Below are positions 1 through 6,941 of a stretch of 24,618 nucleotides of DNA, piece after piece (position 1 is the first letter of the stretch; each line of letters opens with the position of its first letter). The stretch is from an uncultured Eubacteriales bacterium (GTDB taxonomy: Bacteria > Bacillota > Clostridia > Oscillospirales > Oscillospiraceae). The notes beneath the pieces were generated by a model, which did not search any database, was not told the origin of the DNA, and saw only the letters and a list, made by a program, of their open reading frames with translations. The DNA lies in the NCBI GenBank assembly GCA_900549885.1, contig URQA01000024.1, positions 1 to 24,618 of the forward strand. Reading direction: 5' to 3'. The position numbers were made by a program, and so were the translations under genes.

Positions 1-509
1 GGCGCCGCCAGCGCATCGGCGTGGCGCGGGCGCTGGCGCTCAACCCCAAATTTATCGTCTGTGACGAGCCGGTGTCCGCCCTGGATGTGTCCATCCAGGC
101 GCAAATCCTGAATCTGCTGCAAGACTTACAGGAACAGCAGGGGCTGACCTATATCTTCATCACCCATGACCTGTCGGTGGTCAAACACATCTCTGACGAT
201 ATTTTGGTGATGTATGTGGGCTCCATGGTGGAAAAGTGCCCGGCGGACGACCTGTTTGAGCGTCAGCTGCACCCATACACAAAGGGCCTGTTGTCCGCCA
301 TACCCATTCCGAACATCGACCTTGAGAAAAAACGTATTATTCTTCAGGGAGAGATTTCTTCTCCCATTGATCCCAAGCCGGGATGCCGTTTTGCCAAGCG
401 GTGTCCCTATGCCACGGACCGCTGTCGGTCAGAGACACCGGCCTGGGAAGAGGTGCTGCCCAAGCATTTTGCGGCCTGCCATCATGTGCGGGAGATCAAC
501 GATCTGTAA
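1..509 (+). CDS. Oligopeptide/dipeptide ABC transporter ATPase (OppF/DppF-like), 3' part only
   Basis: This is the C-terminal part of a cytoplasmic ABC ATPase that powers peptide import; the 5' part lies outside the window. The reading frame is open from base 3. It begins inside the ABC signature region (RRQRIGVARALAL), followed by a Walker B segment (FIVCDEPVSALD), the H-loop (IFITHDLSVV) and the oligopeptide-family C-terminal domain. That last domain has a cysteine-rich stretch with GCRFAKRCPYA and a final CHH, typical of OppD/OppF/DppD/DppF proteins. A GTG at base 21 is not the real start because the conserved motif runs through it. No permease or binding protein is visible, so the exact peptide class and the D versus F subunit type are unresolved; the family call is firm. 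The gene ends just before a strong bidirectional terminator, so it looks like the last gene of an operon unrelated to the sigma-54 genes that follow. Confidence 0.93.
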   Translation, partial: RRQRIGVARALALNPKFIVCDEPVSALDVSIQAQILNLLQDLQEQQGLTYIFITHDLSVVKHISDDILVMYVGSMVEKCPADDLFERQLHPYTKGLLSAIPIPNIDLEKKRIILQGEISSPIDPKPGCRFAKRCPYATDRCRSETPAWEEVLPKHFAACHHVREINDL

Positions 510-532
510 CCGGAACAGCACAGAATGAATGA

Positions 533-563
533 AAAACCGCCCCGGAACCACCGGGGCGGTTTT
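533..563. terminator. Bidirectional Rho-independent terminator
   Basis: A perfect 13-bp inverted repeat (arms 533-545 and 551-563, loop AACCA) has A-runs on its left edge and T-runs on its right edge. It can therefore stop transcription in both directions. It separates the convergent ABC ATPase gene (plus strand) and the MaoC-like gene (minus strand). Confidence 0.9.
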
Positions 564-657
564 GTCATCTTAGGGAAAAGTCTTTGTTAAGTACGGCCGT
601 TTTGGGCGGGGTTACGGCAGGAGCTGTGTGTTCGCATCAGCTCAAGACGGGCGTTGT

Positions 658-1059
658 TCAGGGAAGCAGAACTTTGGCCTCACCTGTGATCAGAAGGGCG
701 CCGTCCTGGTTGACACAGGTCGTCTCCAGCACCGCACGGTGTTTGACCTCGTCGATGGACAAGACCTTGACGCTGGCGGTGACGGTGTCGCCGATGCGCA
801 CCGGGGAGAGGAATTTCAGCGTCTGGCCCATATAGATGGTGCCTGGGCCGGGCAGCTGCATGCCGATGACGGCAGAAATCAGCCCGGCAGAGAGCATCCC
901 GTGGGCGATACGGCTACCGAACCGAGTGGTTTTGGCGTACTCCTCGTTGATATGGGCGGGGTTCAGATCACCGGACAGCCCGGCAAAGGTATATACATCC
1001 CATTCGGTAATGGTCTTGGAGAAGCTGGCGCTCTGGCCAACGGCAATATCCCGGCCCAT
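658..1059 (-). CDS. MaoC-like (R)-specific enoyl-CoA hydratase
   Basis: A 133-residue single hot-dog-fold protein of the MaoC/PhaJ family, which reversibly hydrates trans-2-enoyl-CoA to (R)-3-hydroxyacyl-CoA in the cytoplasm. The diagnostic hydratase motif is present (FAGLSGDLNPAHINEEYA), with the catalytic Asp and His of the GD-x-NP-x-H pattern, followed by the conserved HGML segment. The length is right for the small PhaJ-type enzymes. The ATG lies 2 bases after the stop codon of the upstream BKACE gene, with an AGGTG-type ribosome site inside that gene, so the two are probably translationally coupled. Co-transcription with BKACE 1 suggests it handles the acyl-CoA products of that reaction, for example crotonyl-CoA/(R)-3-hydroxybutyryl-CoA derived from acetoacetate (inference). 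An acyl dehydratase with another chain-length preference is equally compatible. Confidence 0.88.
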   Translation of the reverse strand: MGRDIAVGQSASFSKTITEWDVYTFAGLSGDLNPAHINEEYAKTTRFGSRIAHGMLSAGLISAVIGMQLPGPGTIYMGQTLKFLSPVRIGDTVTASVKVLSIDEVKHRAVLETTCVNQDGALLITGEAKVLLP

Positions 1060-1061
1060 GA

Positions 1062-1910
1062 TCAGAACACCTTCCTGGTCAGGCCGTAGATCTGGCGGGC
1101 CTCGTCAGGAGTTGCGGCCTCCAGGCCGTTGAGTTCCAGCATGCGCTTGGCCCGCTCCACCAACTGAGCGTTAGACTTGGCCAGTACGCCGTGGCTCCAA
1201 TAGAGGTTGTCCTCCAGACCTACGCGCAGGTGGCCGCCCAGAGCGATGGTGGCAGACATAATGGGCAGGTGTCCGGCGGAGATGCCGCAGGCTGCCCAGG
1301 TGGAACCTTCTGGGAGGATGCTCTTCAGGTAGACGAGGTTTTCCACCGTGTTGGTCATGCCGCCGGCACAGCCCAGCACGATTTGATAGTGGCAGGGAGC
1401 CTTGAGGATGCCCTTTTTCATGTAATAGATCGTGTTATATACCATGCCGGCGTCAAAAATCTCGATCTCCGGCTTGACGTTGCTTTCCTGGAGGGCAAGG
1501 CCCAGCTTTTCCAAAAAGGCGGGAGGATTCATAAACACAGTGCGGTTTTGCCAGTTGAGAGTGCCCGCATCGTAGGAGGCCAGCTCTGGCTTGAGGCGCT
1601 GAATGGGGCTGATGCGCTCCTCGTCGGGACCGTCTACATTGCCCGAGCTGGTGATGTTGATGCACACATCGCAGTCCTTGTGGGCACGGATGAGGCCGAT
1701 GGTCTCCTCATACAGCTCATAGCGGATGGAGGGGGCGCCGTCCGGTTCCCGGACATGGATGTGGACGATGGCCGCGCCGGCCTGCCAGCACTCGTAAGCC
1801 TCTCGGGCAATCTCCTGAGGAGAGTAGGGAACGGCGGGATTCATGTCTTTGGTGGGCCAGGAGCCGCATACGGCGGCGGTGATGACACGTTTATTTTTCA
1901 GATCAGCCAT
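1062..1910 (-). CDS. Beta-keto acid cleavage enzyme (BKACE, DUF849/Kce family), copy 1
   Basis: A 282-residue TIM-barrel enzyme of the BKACE superfamily. These zinc enzymes condense a beta-keto acid with acetyl-CoA and split it into an acyl-CoA and acetoacetate. Visible family marks are the N-terminal CGSWPTKDMNP segment, the zinc ligands of VHIHVR (His50, His52), the ITSSGN strand, the IEIFDAGM strand, and GGHLRVGLEDN with the third ligand Glu233. Kce, the lysine-fermentation founder, has equivalent ligands. I chose the ATG at 1910 because AGAAAGGAGC sits just upstream and the protein then begins like other BKACEs; a longer open frame extends through the promoter. The substrate is unknown: none of the other lysine-pathway genes (aminomutases, diaminohexanoate dehydrogenase) is nearby. 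It is paralogous to the BKACE at 10843-11688 and is transcribed from its own sigma-54 promoter. Confidence 0.92.
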   Translation of the reverse strand: MADLKNKRVITAAVCGSWPTKDMNPAVPYSPQEIAREAYECWQAGAAIVHIHVREPDGAPSIRYELYEETIGLIRAHKDCDVCINITSSGNVDGPDEERISPIQRLKPELASYDAGTLNWQNRTVFMNPPAFLEKLGLALQESNVKPEIEIFDAGMVYNTIYYMKKGILKAPCHYQIVLGCAGGMTNTVENLVYLKSILPEGSTWAACGISAGHLPIMSATIALGGHLRVGLEDNLYWSHGVLAKSNAQLVERAKRMLELNGLEAATPDEARQIYGLTRKVF

Positions 1911-1963
1911 GAAAATTGCTCCTTTCTGATATTCAGCGAGAATATGTCGCATCAAATGAGAGA

Positions 1964-1979
1964 AGCAAAGAGCATGCCA
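1964..1979 (-). promoter_or_regulatory. Sigma-54 (-24/-12) promoter of the BKACE 1-MaoC operon
   Basis: On the minus strand the sequence reads TGGCATGCTCTTTGCT, a match to TGGCAyrN4TTGCW with the invariant GG and GC exactly 10 bases apart. The predicted start is near 1953, giving a leader of about 43 bases before the BKACE ATG. The gene for a GAFTGA-containing activator lies immediately upstream. Confidence 0.85.
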
Positions 1980-2023
1980 AGATTTTGCCGGAGTTAAAGG
2001 CTGACCCATGCAGGATCCGCAAG

Positions 2024-2075
2024 TCGAAAACGAAAAACAAGTCAGATACGGTTCGATAAAACCGCATCTGACTTG
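2024..2075 (-). terminator. Rho-independent terminator of regulator 1
   Basis: A 16-bp inverted repeat (arms 2038-2053 and 2060-2075) lies 18 bases beyond the stop of regulator 1. On the minus strand it pairs fully with one G-U wobble and is followed by a U-rich tail (TTTTTCGTTTTC). It insulates regulator 1 from the sigma-54 promoter of BKACE 1. Its position 59-96 bases upstream of that promoter means it could also overlap an enhancer site, which the sequence alone cannot settle. Confidence 0.8.
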
Positions 2076-2092
2076 TCCTTGGAACAAACAAA

Positions 2093-3529
2093 TTACAGCC
2101 CATATTTCTTTTTTCTGCGCATGATAGAGGTCTGGCTGGTGCCCAGCATTTGGGCGGCCTGATAAGAGCTGTGGTATTTTTGAAGGGTATAGCTGAGGTA
2201 GCCCCGTTCACACTGTTCCAGATACTGCTCCAGGGATACTCCATCCTGAAGCATGGTCTCAAAGCTGGCGGCGGACAGAGGAGTATAGGCCGGGCCGCTG
2301 TCTGACAGCTCATTTTTTGTGGGGGGCGGGGTTTCAGCGGAAAAGCCGGTGAAGGAAGCCAGATCTGAGATTTCAATACTCCGACCCATACTCATAACCA
2401 CCGAGCGCTCTACCACGTTGCGCAGCTCCCGCACGTTGCCCGGCCACAGGTAAGCACGGAAAATCTCCAGCGTATGGGGCGTAAAGACCTTATCCTTGGA
2501 ATATTTTTGACAGAAGTGAGCCAGAAAATAGTTGGCCAATGGAACAATGTCCTCCCGCCGCTCCCGCAGGGGCGGCAGACGGATGGGAATGACGTTGAGC
2601 CGATAGTAAAGATCAGCCCGGAACTGTTTGGCCTCCACCAGCTGGGCCAAGTCCTCATTGGTGGCGGTGATCAGCCGGAAGTCTACTGGAATGGTGTGGG
2701 TGGAGCCGATGCGCTGAACAGTCTTGGTTTCGATGGCCCGGAGGACCTTGCCCTGGAGGTTGAGGGGCATGGAATTGATCTCATCCAGGAAAAGGGTGCT
2801 GCCCTCGGCTGTCTCAAACAGGCCTTTTTTTCCGCCGGGAGCGGCTCCGGTAAAGGCCCCCTTTTCATAGCCGAACAGCTCTGCCTCCAGCAGATTTTCT
2901 GGCAGGGAAGCGCAGTTGACTACCACCAGGGACTTCTGGCTGCGGGTGCTGGCGGAGTGAATATAATTGGCTACGACTTCCTTGCCAGTACCCGATTCTC
3001 CCAGCAGGAGCACAGCAGAATCCACCTGAGACACAGTGGCGGCGATGTCCAGCACGGTGCGCATGGTGCGGCTCTCCGCCACGATGGAGGGGGAGGCGGG
3101 GTGCTGGGTGCCGCTCCAGGAAAAGGAGGATACGACAGAATTTTGGCTGGCCTGCTGATACAGGTCATTGAGTTTGTCCAGGGGCTGTACCACAGCCAGG
3201 ATATTGCGCACCTGACCGCCCTCGTCAAAGATGGGGGTGGAGGTAACGATCTGCCGGATGGCGCTGCGGCCATAATTCTGAGTATCCCAGACATCCTGAA
3301 ACATTACCACCTGGCGTTTTTCCAAATAGACAATGTCGGAGATACACCGGTCAATCTGCCCGGTGGACAGAAAATCGTGGACGTTGTAGCGCAGGAGTAC
3401 GCTCTTGGGCATATTCAGCAGCTTAGAATAGGCGCTGTTAACAAAAATATAATTTCCTGCGTCATCCAGGATATAGACGCCGTCTGAGAAGTTATCCAGC
3501 ATAGTCTCAAAGAAATGAGTTTCAAACAT
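2093..3529 (-). CDS. Sigma-54-dependent transcriptional activator, PAS-AAA+-HTH (regulator 1)
   Basis: A 478-residue bacterial enhancer-binding protein. An N-terminal PAS-type sensor (about residues 6-115, with DNFSDGVYILDDAGNYIFVN) precedes the AAA+ domain: Walker A GESGTGKE at 177-184, the sigma-54 contact loop GAFTGA at 224-229, Walker B TLFLDE at 245-250, and WPGNVRELRNVVER near the domain end. The C-terminus is a short TyrR-like helix-turn-helix (AAQMLGTSQTSIMRRKKKYG). GAFTGA means it can remodel sigma-54 polymerase, so the nearby -24/-12 promoters are obvious targets. The start at 3529 has AAAAGGAGGA seven bases upstream. The ligand seen by the PAS domain is unknown; a regulon substrate or acyl-CoA intermediate is plausible (inference). 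It is paralogous to regulator 2 and of identical predicted length. The gene lies between two divergent sigma-54 promoters. Confidence 0.95.
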   Translation of the reverse strand: MFETHFFETMLDNFSDGVYILDDAGNYIFVNSAYSKLLNMPKSVLLRYNVHDFLSTGQIDRCISDIVYLEKRQVVMFQDVWDTQNYGRSAIRQIVTSTPIFDEGGQVRNILAVVQPLDKLNDLYQQASQNSVVSSFSWSGTQHPASPSIVAESRTMRTVLDIAATVSQVDSAVLLLGESGTGKEVVANYIHSASTRSQKSLVVVNCASLPENLLEAELFGYEKGAFTGAAPGGKKGLFETAEGSTLFLDEINSMPLNLQGKVLRAIETKTVQRIGSTHTIPVDFRLITATNEDLAQLVEAKQFRADLYYRLNVIPIRLPPLRERREDIVPLANYFLAHFCQKYSKDKVFTPHTLEIFRAYLWPGNVRELRNVVERSVVMSMGRSIEISDLASFTGFSAETPPPTKNELSDSGPAYTPLSAASFETMLQDGVSLEQYLEQCERGYLSYTLQKYHSSYQAAQMLGTSQTSIMRRKKKYGL

Positions 3530-3562
3530 AGCGGCATCCTCCTTTTGCGGTAATACAAAACT

Positions 3563-3593
3563 AGTATAGCAGATTCTAAGCCGCCTGTCACAA
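3563..3593 (-). promoter_or_regulatory. Probable sigma-A promoter (extended -10) of regulator 1
   Basis: On the minus strand an extended -10 element TGCTATACT (3571-3563) lies about 30 bases upstream of the ribosome site of regulator 1. A candidate -35 TTGTGA (3593-3588) is 19 bases away, which is longer than ideal, so the extended TG would have to carry recognition. This suggests housekeeping expression of the activator. Confidence 0.45.
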
Positions 3594-3622
3594 AAATTTT
3601 ATGAAAAGTTGCTTGGACAGCT

Positions 3623-3638
3623 TGGCATGGGATTTGCT
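3623..3638 (+). promoter_or_regulatory. Sigma-54 (-24/-12) promoter of the KPR 1-esterase-isomerase-mannosidase operon
   Basis: TGGCATGGGATTTGCT matches the sigma-54 consensus at all fixed positions, with GG at 3624-3625 and GC at 3636-3637. The predicted start near 3649 leaves a 29-base leader to the ATG at 3678. The element is divergent from the regulator 1 gene. An 18-base core around it is identical to the Liv operon promoter at 17847-17862. Confidence 0.88.
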
Positions 3639-3677
3639 TACCAATCTAAGGCGGAATACAAAAAGGAGGTGGCTCGA

Positions 3678-4724
3678 ATGAGAGTCGCAATTTTAGGCTG
3701 CGGCGCCATGGGCACGGTGCTGGGGGCCTACATGACAAAAAATGGGTGCAATGTGGAGCTGATTGACAGCTATGAGGCCCATGTTCAGGCGCTGAACGAA
3801 AAAGGCGCCCACATCGTGGGAACCGTAGACTTCACGGTTCCGGTGAAGGCGATCACGCCCGGGCAGATGGAGGGAATCTATGACGTAGTATTCCTCTTCA
3901 CCAAGCAGACCGCCAATGACGAGGTGCTGCCCAACCTTCTGCCCCATCTGGGGCCGGACAGCACGGTGTGTACCCTGCAAAACGGTGTGCCGGAGCCCTT
4001 TGTGGCAGCTCATGTGGGGAAAGCGCGCACCGTGGGTGGTACGGTGCTGTGGGGGGCCACCTTTCAGGAGCCCGGCGTGTCTGAGCTGACCCAGGATCTG
4101 AGCCGGAACGACCATCTCTTCGAGATTGGCGAGATGGACGGCACCATCACGCCGCGGATCCGCCAAGTGGCCGATGTGCTGGGATATATGGGCCCCACGG
4201 CCGTCACCGATTCCCTGATGGCGTCGCGCTGGGGCAAGCTCATCAACAACGCCTGCATGAGCGGCATGTCCGCCGCCTGCGGGACCACCTTCGGTGGCGT
4301 GCTGGACAACGACAAGGCCAGGGCCTGTCTGAGCTATCTGGGACACGAGGTCAAGCAGTGCTGCGAGGCGTCTGGCTATCAGCTGCCGGAACTGCTCCAC
4401 GAGCAGTCGCCTGAGACCTTTGACCTGGCCAACCAAGCCATGTTCGACGCCAACCAGCGGGTATTCCTGGATATGTACTCCGACATGCGTGCGGCCAAGG
4501 CCAGCATGCTCCAGGACCTGGAGAAAGGCAGGACCACCGAGGTGCGCATGATCAACGGCTATGTCTGCCAGGTGGGGGATCAGCTGGGCATCGACACCCC
4601 CTTTAATGACAAGGTGGTGGAGATTGTCAGCCAGATTGAACAGGGCAAGCTGCCGCTGGATATGAGCAATATTGACCAGTTCCCGGACGGACTGTTCCGG
4701 TATGCGCTGTACCATGCAACGTAA
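3678..4724 (+). CDS. Ketopantoate reductase (ApbA/PanE)-family dehydrogenase, copy 1
   Basis: A 348-residue NAD(P)-dependent oxidoreductase of the 2-dehydropantoate 2-reductase family. The N-terminal Rossmann domain has GCGAMG (GxGxxG). The second domain has the family's catalytic-Lys region (SRWGKLINNACMSGMSA) and the substrate-loop motif KASMLQDLEKGRTTEVRMINGY. After the second beta strand it reads LIDSY: the acidic Asp replaces the Arg (position 31) that binds the NADPH phosphate in E. coli PanE, so NAD(H) and the oxidative direction are likely (inference). It is about 45 residues longer than PanE, and no pantothenate genes are near. I therefore read it as a catabolic hydroxy-acid dehydrogenase. 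The ATG at 3678 follows AAAAAGGAGG; a longer frame from 3609 would overlap the sigma-54 promoter. It is the first gene of a four-gene operon and paralogous to KPR 2. Confidence 0.85.
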   Translation: MRVAILGCGAMGTVLGAYMTKNGCNVELIDSYEAHVQALNEKGAHIVGTVDFTVPVKAITPGQMEGIYDVVFLFTKQTANDEVLPNLLPHLGPDSTVCTLQNGVPEPFVAAHVGKARTVGGTVLWGATFQEPGVSELTQDLSRNDHLFEIGEMDGTITPRIRQVADVLGYMGPTAVTDSLMASRWGKLINNACMSGMSAACGTTFGGVLDNDKARACLSYLGHEVKQCCEASGYQLPELLHEQSPETFDLANQAMFDANQRVFLDMYSDMRAAKASMLQDLEKGRTTEVRMINGYVCQVGDQLGIDTPFNDKVVEIVSQIEQGKLPLDMSNIDQFPDGLFRYALYHAT

Positions 4725-4834
4725 AAACGAGAAATAGAGAACCGGAAACTGCGGGCAGACCGGCTGACTCTGGGCGCCGGGAGGCCCGCCGTGCTGTCGT
4801 GTGCCGGATGGCCCGAAAGGAGTGTGAGGTCAAG

Positions 4835-6193
4835 ATGAAGCAGATTCGGACGTGCGTAAGGCAGACAGCATGCGGCGTGGTGCGGGGACTGGCCCTGGAT
4901 GGGTATGAGGCATATCTGGGGATTCGCTACGCCAAGGCGGAACGCTGGGAGCAGGCAGTGCAGGCCGGACTGTGGGAGGGGGAGTACGATGCCACCCGGT
5001 TCGGGGACCGGGCCTGCCAATTCAGAGGTTTTTATGGTGTGGAGGACAGCGCTATCAACCGCTTTTACTATGAGGAAGCTAAGACACAGTTCCCGGCGGT
5101 TTACAGCGAGGACTGTCTGAACTTGAACATCTGGACCCGGGAGGACGCTCGTGGTTTCCCTGTCCTTGTGTACATCCACGGCGGAGCCTTTCGCACGGGG
5201 GGAAATGGAGAGCCCTTTGTGGATGGAGCGGCTTACGCCAAGCGGGACGTGGTGATGGTGTCGGTCAACTACCGCCTGGGTCCTTTTCACTCGGTCTATG
5301 GCGACGGGTACTCCGGTAACCTGGCGCTCACCGACCAGATAACCGCGCTGGCCTGGGTGCGGGACAACATCGCCTGCTATGGTGGGGACCCGGAACGGGT
5401 CACCATCATGGGGGAGAGCGCCGGGGCGGTGAGCGTGCAGTGTCTGCTGCTCTCCCCGCAGGCCAAGGGACTGTTCCGCGGGGCGGTGATGATGAGCGGC
5501 GGCGGAGACTTGTCTGCGCTGGGCACCCCCAACCGGCCGGTCCGGATTCGCCCGGTGTGGGAGTGGGTTAAGAAAAGTCTGGGGGCGGCTACGCTCCAGG
5601 AATTGAAAACGTGCCCGGCCTACCGCCTCTATGCCGCCTGGCAGAAAGCATTGGACGACTTGCCCCAATATGCCGCCGGGGCGTCCAAGCCGGTGCTGGA
5701 CGGCAAGGTGGTCCCTGCGGGGGTGGCCCAGGCCCGGGAAGAGGGCCTGCTGGCCGACGTGCCCTGTATCATCGGAGTGCTCAGCGCCGATTCCTGGCCC
5801 TATACCCTGTGCTCCGCAGCCCTGGACTATGCCAGCAAGCAGGAGCGCGCGGGGGGCGCGCCGGTATATGTCTACCTCTTTGACCGGACCCCACCGGGGG
5901 AGAACCCCTTCGGTGCGTTCCACGGGGCGGACCTGTGGTATGTGTTCGGCACGCTGGACCGCGGGCGGCGGCCCTATGAACCAGTGGACAAGGCTATCAG
6001 CGGATACCTGCTGGGCTATGTTTCCAACTTTGTCAAAACCGGAGATCCCAACGGCCCGCTCCTGCCCCGGTGGGACGGCGCGGGAAAGGACGGCCAGGTC
6101 CTGCGCTTAGCGGAGGACACCGCCATGTGCCGGCCCGATCTGGAGGGGCTGGGCCGCACCCAGAGCATGGCCAGCCCCTATCCCTACTGCTGA
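4835..6193 (+). CDS. Type-B carboxylesterase, cytoplasmic (esterase 1)
   Basis: A 452-residue alpha/beta-hydrolase of the carboxylesterase type-B/PnbA family, hydrolysing carboxylic esters. Visible marks are the oxyanion-hole motif YIHGGAF (His115-Gly117), the second family signature SEDCLNLNIW near residue 91, the nucleophile elbow GESAGAVSVQ (Ser195), and a likely catalytic His363 in FGAFHGADL. Asp319 in LSADSW is a candidate acid residue. There is no signal peptide, so it acts inside the cell. It is somewhat shorter than PnbA-type esterases. It is clearly paralogous to the lipoprotein esterase at 15431: both share RYA-x-AERWEQA, WEG-x-YDAT and YRLGPFHSV. The start was chosen at 4835 because GAAAGGAG and GTGAGG precede it. 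It lies 110 bases after KPR 1 with no obvious terminator, so co-transcription is likely. The ester substrate is unknown. Confidence 0.9.
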   Translation: MKQIRTCVRQTACGVVRGLALDGYEAYLGIRYAKAERWEQAVQAGLWEGEYDATRFGDRACQFRGFYGVEDSAINRFYYEEAKTQFPAVYSEDCLNLNIWTREDARGFPVLVYIHGGAFRTGGNGEPFVDGAAYAKRDVVMVSVNYRLGPFHSVYGDGYSGNLALTDQITALAWVRDNIACYGGDPERVTIMGESAGAVSVQCLLLSPQAKGLFRGAVMMSGGGDLSALGTPNRPVRIRPVWEWVKKSLGAATLQELKTCPAYRLYAAWQKALDDLPQYAAGASKPVLDGKVVPAGVAQAREEGLLADVPCIIGVLSADSWPYTLCSAALDYASKQERAGGAPVYVYLFDRTPPGENPFGAFHGADLWYVFGTLDRGRRPYEPVDKAISGYLLGYVSNFVKTGDPNGPLLPRWDGAGKDGQVLRLAEDTAMCRPDLEGLGRTQSMASPYPYC

Positions 6194-6216
6194 CCCAAAG
6201 AGAGGAGATATGCGGA

Positions 6217-6903
6217 ATGAAACGCTCACAGATCAACGCCGCCATCCGGGAGATGGAGGAAATGTGCCGCCGGCATGGATTCTGCCTGCCGCCCTTCTGC
6301 GGATATACTCCGGAGCAATGGGGGACGCTGGGGGCCGAATACGATGAGATACGGGACTGCAAGCTGGGCTGGGACATCACGGACTACGGCCTGGACCGCT
6401 TTGACGAGGTGGGCTTCTCCCTGGTCACCATCCGCAACGGGAACCGTGCCCAGGCGGAGCGGTACCCCAAGGTGTATGCGGAAAAGCTCCTGTATTTGAA
6501 GGAAGGGCAGTACGCGCCCAACCATTTTCACTGGTACAAGACGGAGGATATCATCAATCGGGGCGGAGGAAACGTGCTCATCCGGGTATACAATTCCCTG
6601 CCTGACGAGCGGATGGATCTTGCCAGCCCGGTGACGGTTCACACCGACGGACGCCGTTATACGGTGCCTGCGGGCAGCCAGGTCCGCCTGACGCCGGGGG
6701 AGAGCATCTTCATCCCCCAGAGGCTGTACCACGACTTCATGGTGGAGCCGGGGAGTGGTGCAGTGTTGCTGGGCGAGGTGAGCCAGTGCAACGACGACGA
6801 GCACGACAACCGCTTTGAGCCGCCGGTGGGCCGGTTCCCGGCCATTGAGGAGGACGAGCCGCCCTACCGCCTGCTGTGCGGAGAATACCCCGCCGCCCGG
6901 TGA
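6217..6903 (+). CDS. D-lyxose/D-mannose ketol-isomerase (cupin fold)
   Basis: A 228-residue protein that I recognise as the D-lyxose isomerase family (EC 5.3.1.15; PF07385). These metal-dependent cupin enzymes interconvert D-lyxose/D-xylulose and D-mannose/D-fructose. The metal-binding cupin motif is visible as NHFHWYKTE (His103, His105, Glu110), with the last ligand probably His172 in IPQRLYHDF. The length agrees with the family. The ATG at 6217 follows AGAGGAGA with an 8-base gap; it lies 23 bases after the esterase stop, so it is co-transcribed. Directly downstream is a beta-mannosidase, so the natural role is most likely converting released mannose to fructose for glycolysis (inference from context). 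Confidence 0.85.
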   Translation: MKRSQINAAIREMEEMCRRHGFCLPPFCGYTPEQWGTLGAEYDEIRDCKLGWDITDYGLDRFDEVGFSLVTIRNGNRAQAERYPKVYAEKLLYLKEGQYAPNHFHWYKTEDIINRGGGNVLIRVYNSLPDERMDLASPVTVHTDGRRYTVPAGSQVRLTPGESIFIPQRLYHDFMVEPGSGAVLLGEVSQCNDDEHDNRFEPPVGRFPAIEEDEPPYRLLCGEYPAAR

Positions 6904-6941
6904 GCGGGGGACGGATTGGACCGATTCGGGGAGGAGAAAAA

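Noticed and set aside
2038..2075. Inverted repeat as an enhancer for regulator 1
   Set aside because: The U-rich tail and position just after the regulator 1 stop make a terminator the simpler reading, and no similar sequence was found near the KPR 1 promoter.
3609..3677. N-terminal extension of KPR 1 by 23 residues
   Set aside because: It would place the start upstream of the -24/-12 promoter. The ATG at 3678 has an excellent ribosome site and begins directly with the Rossmann strand.
4580..5923. A 447-codon minus-strand open frame over KPR 1 and esterase 1
   Set aside because: It overlaps two genes with recognised families, has a Pro/Arg/His-rich meaningless translation, and no ribosome site.
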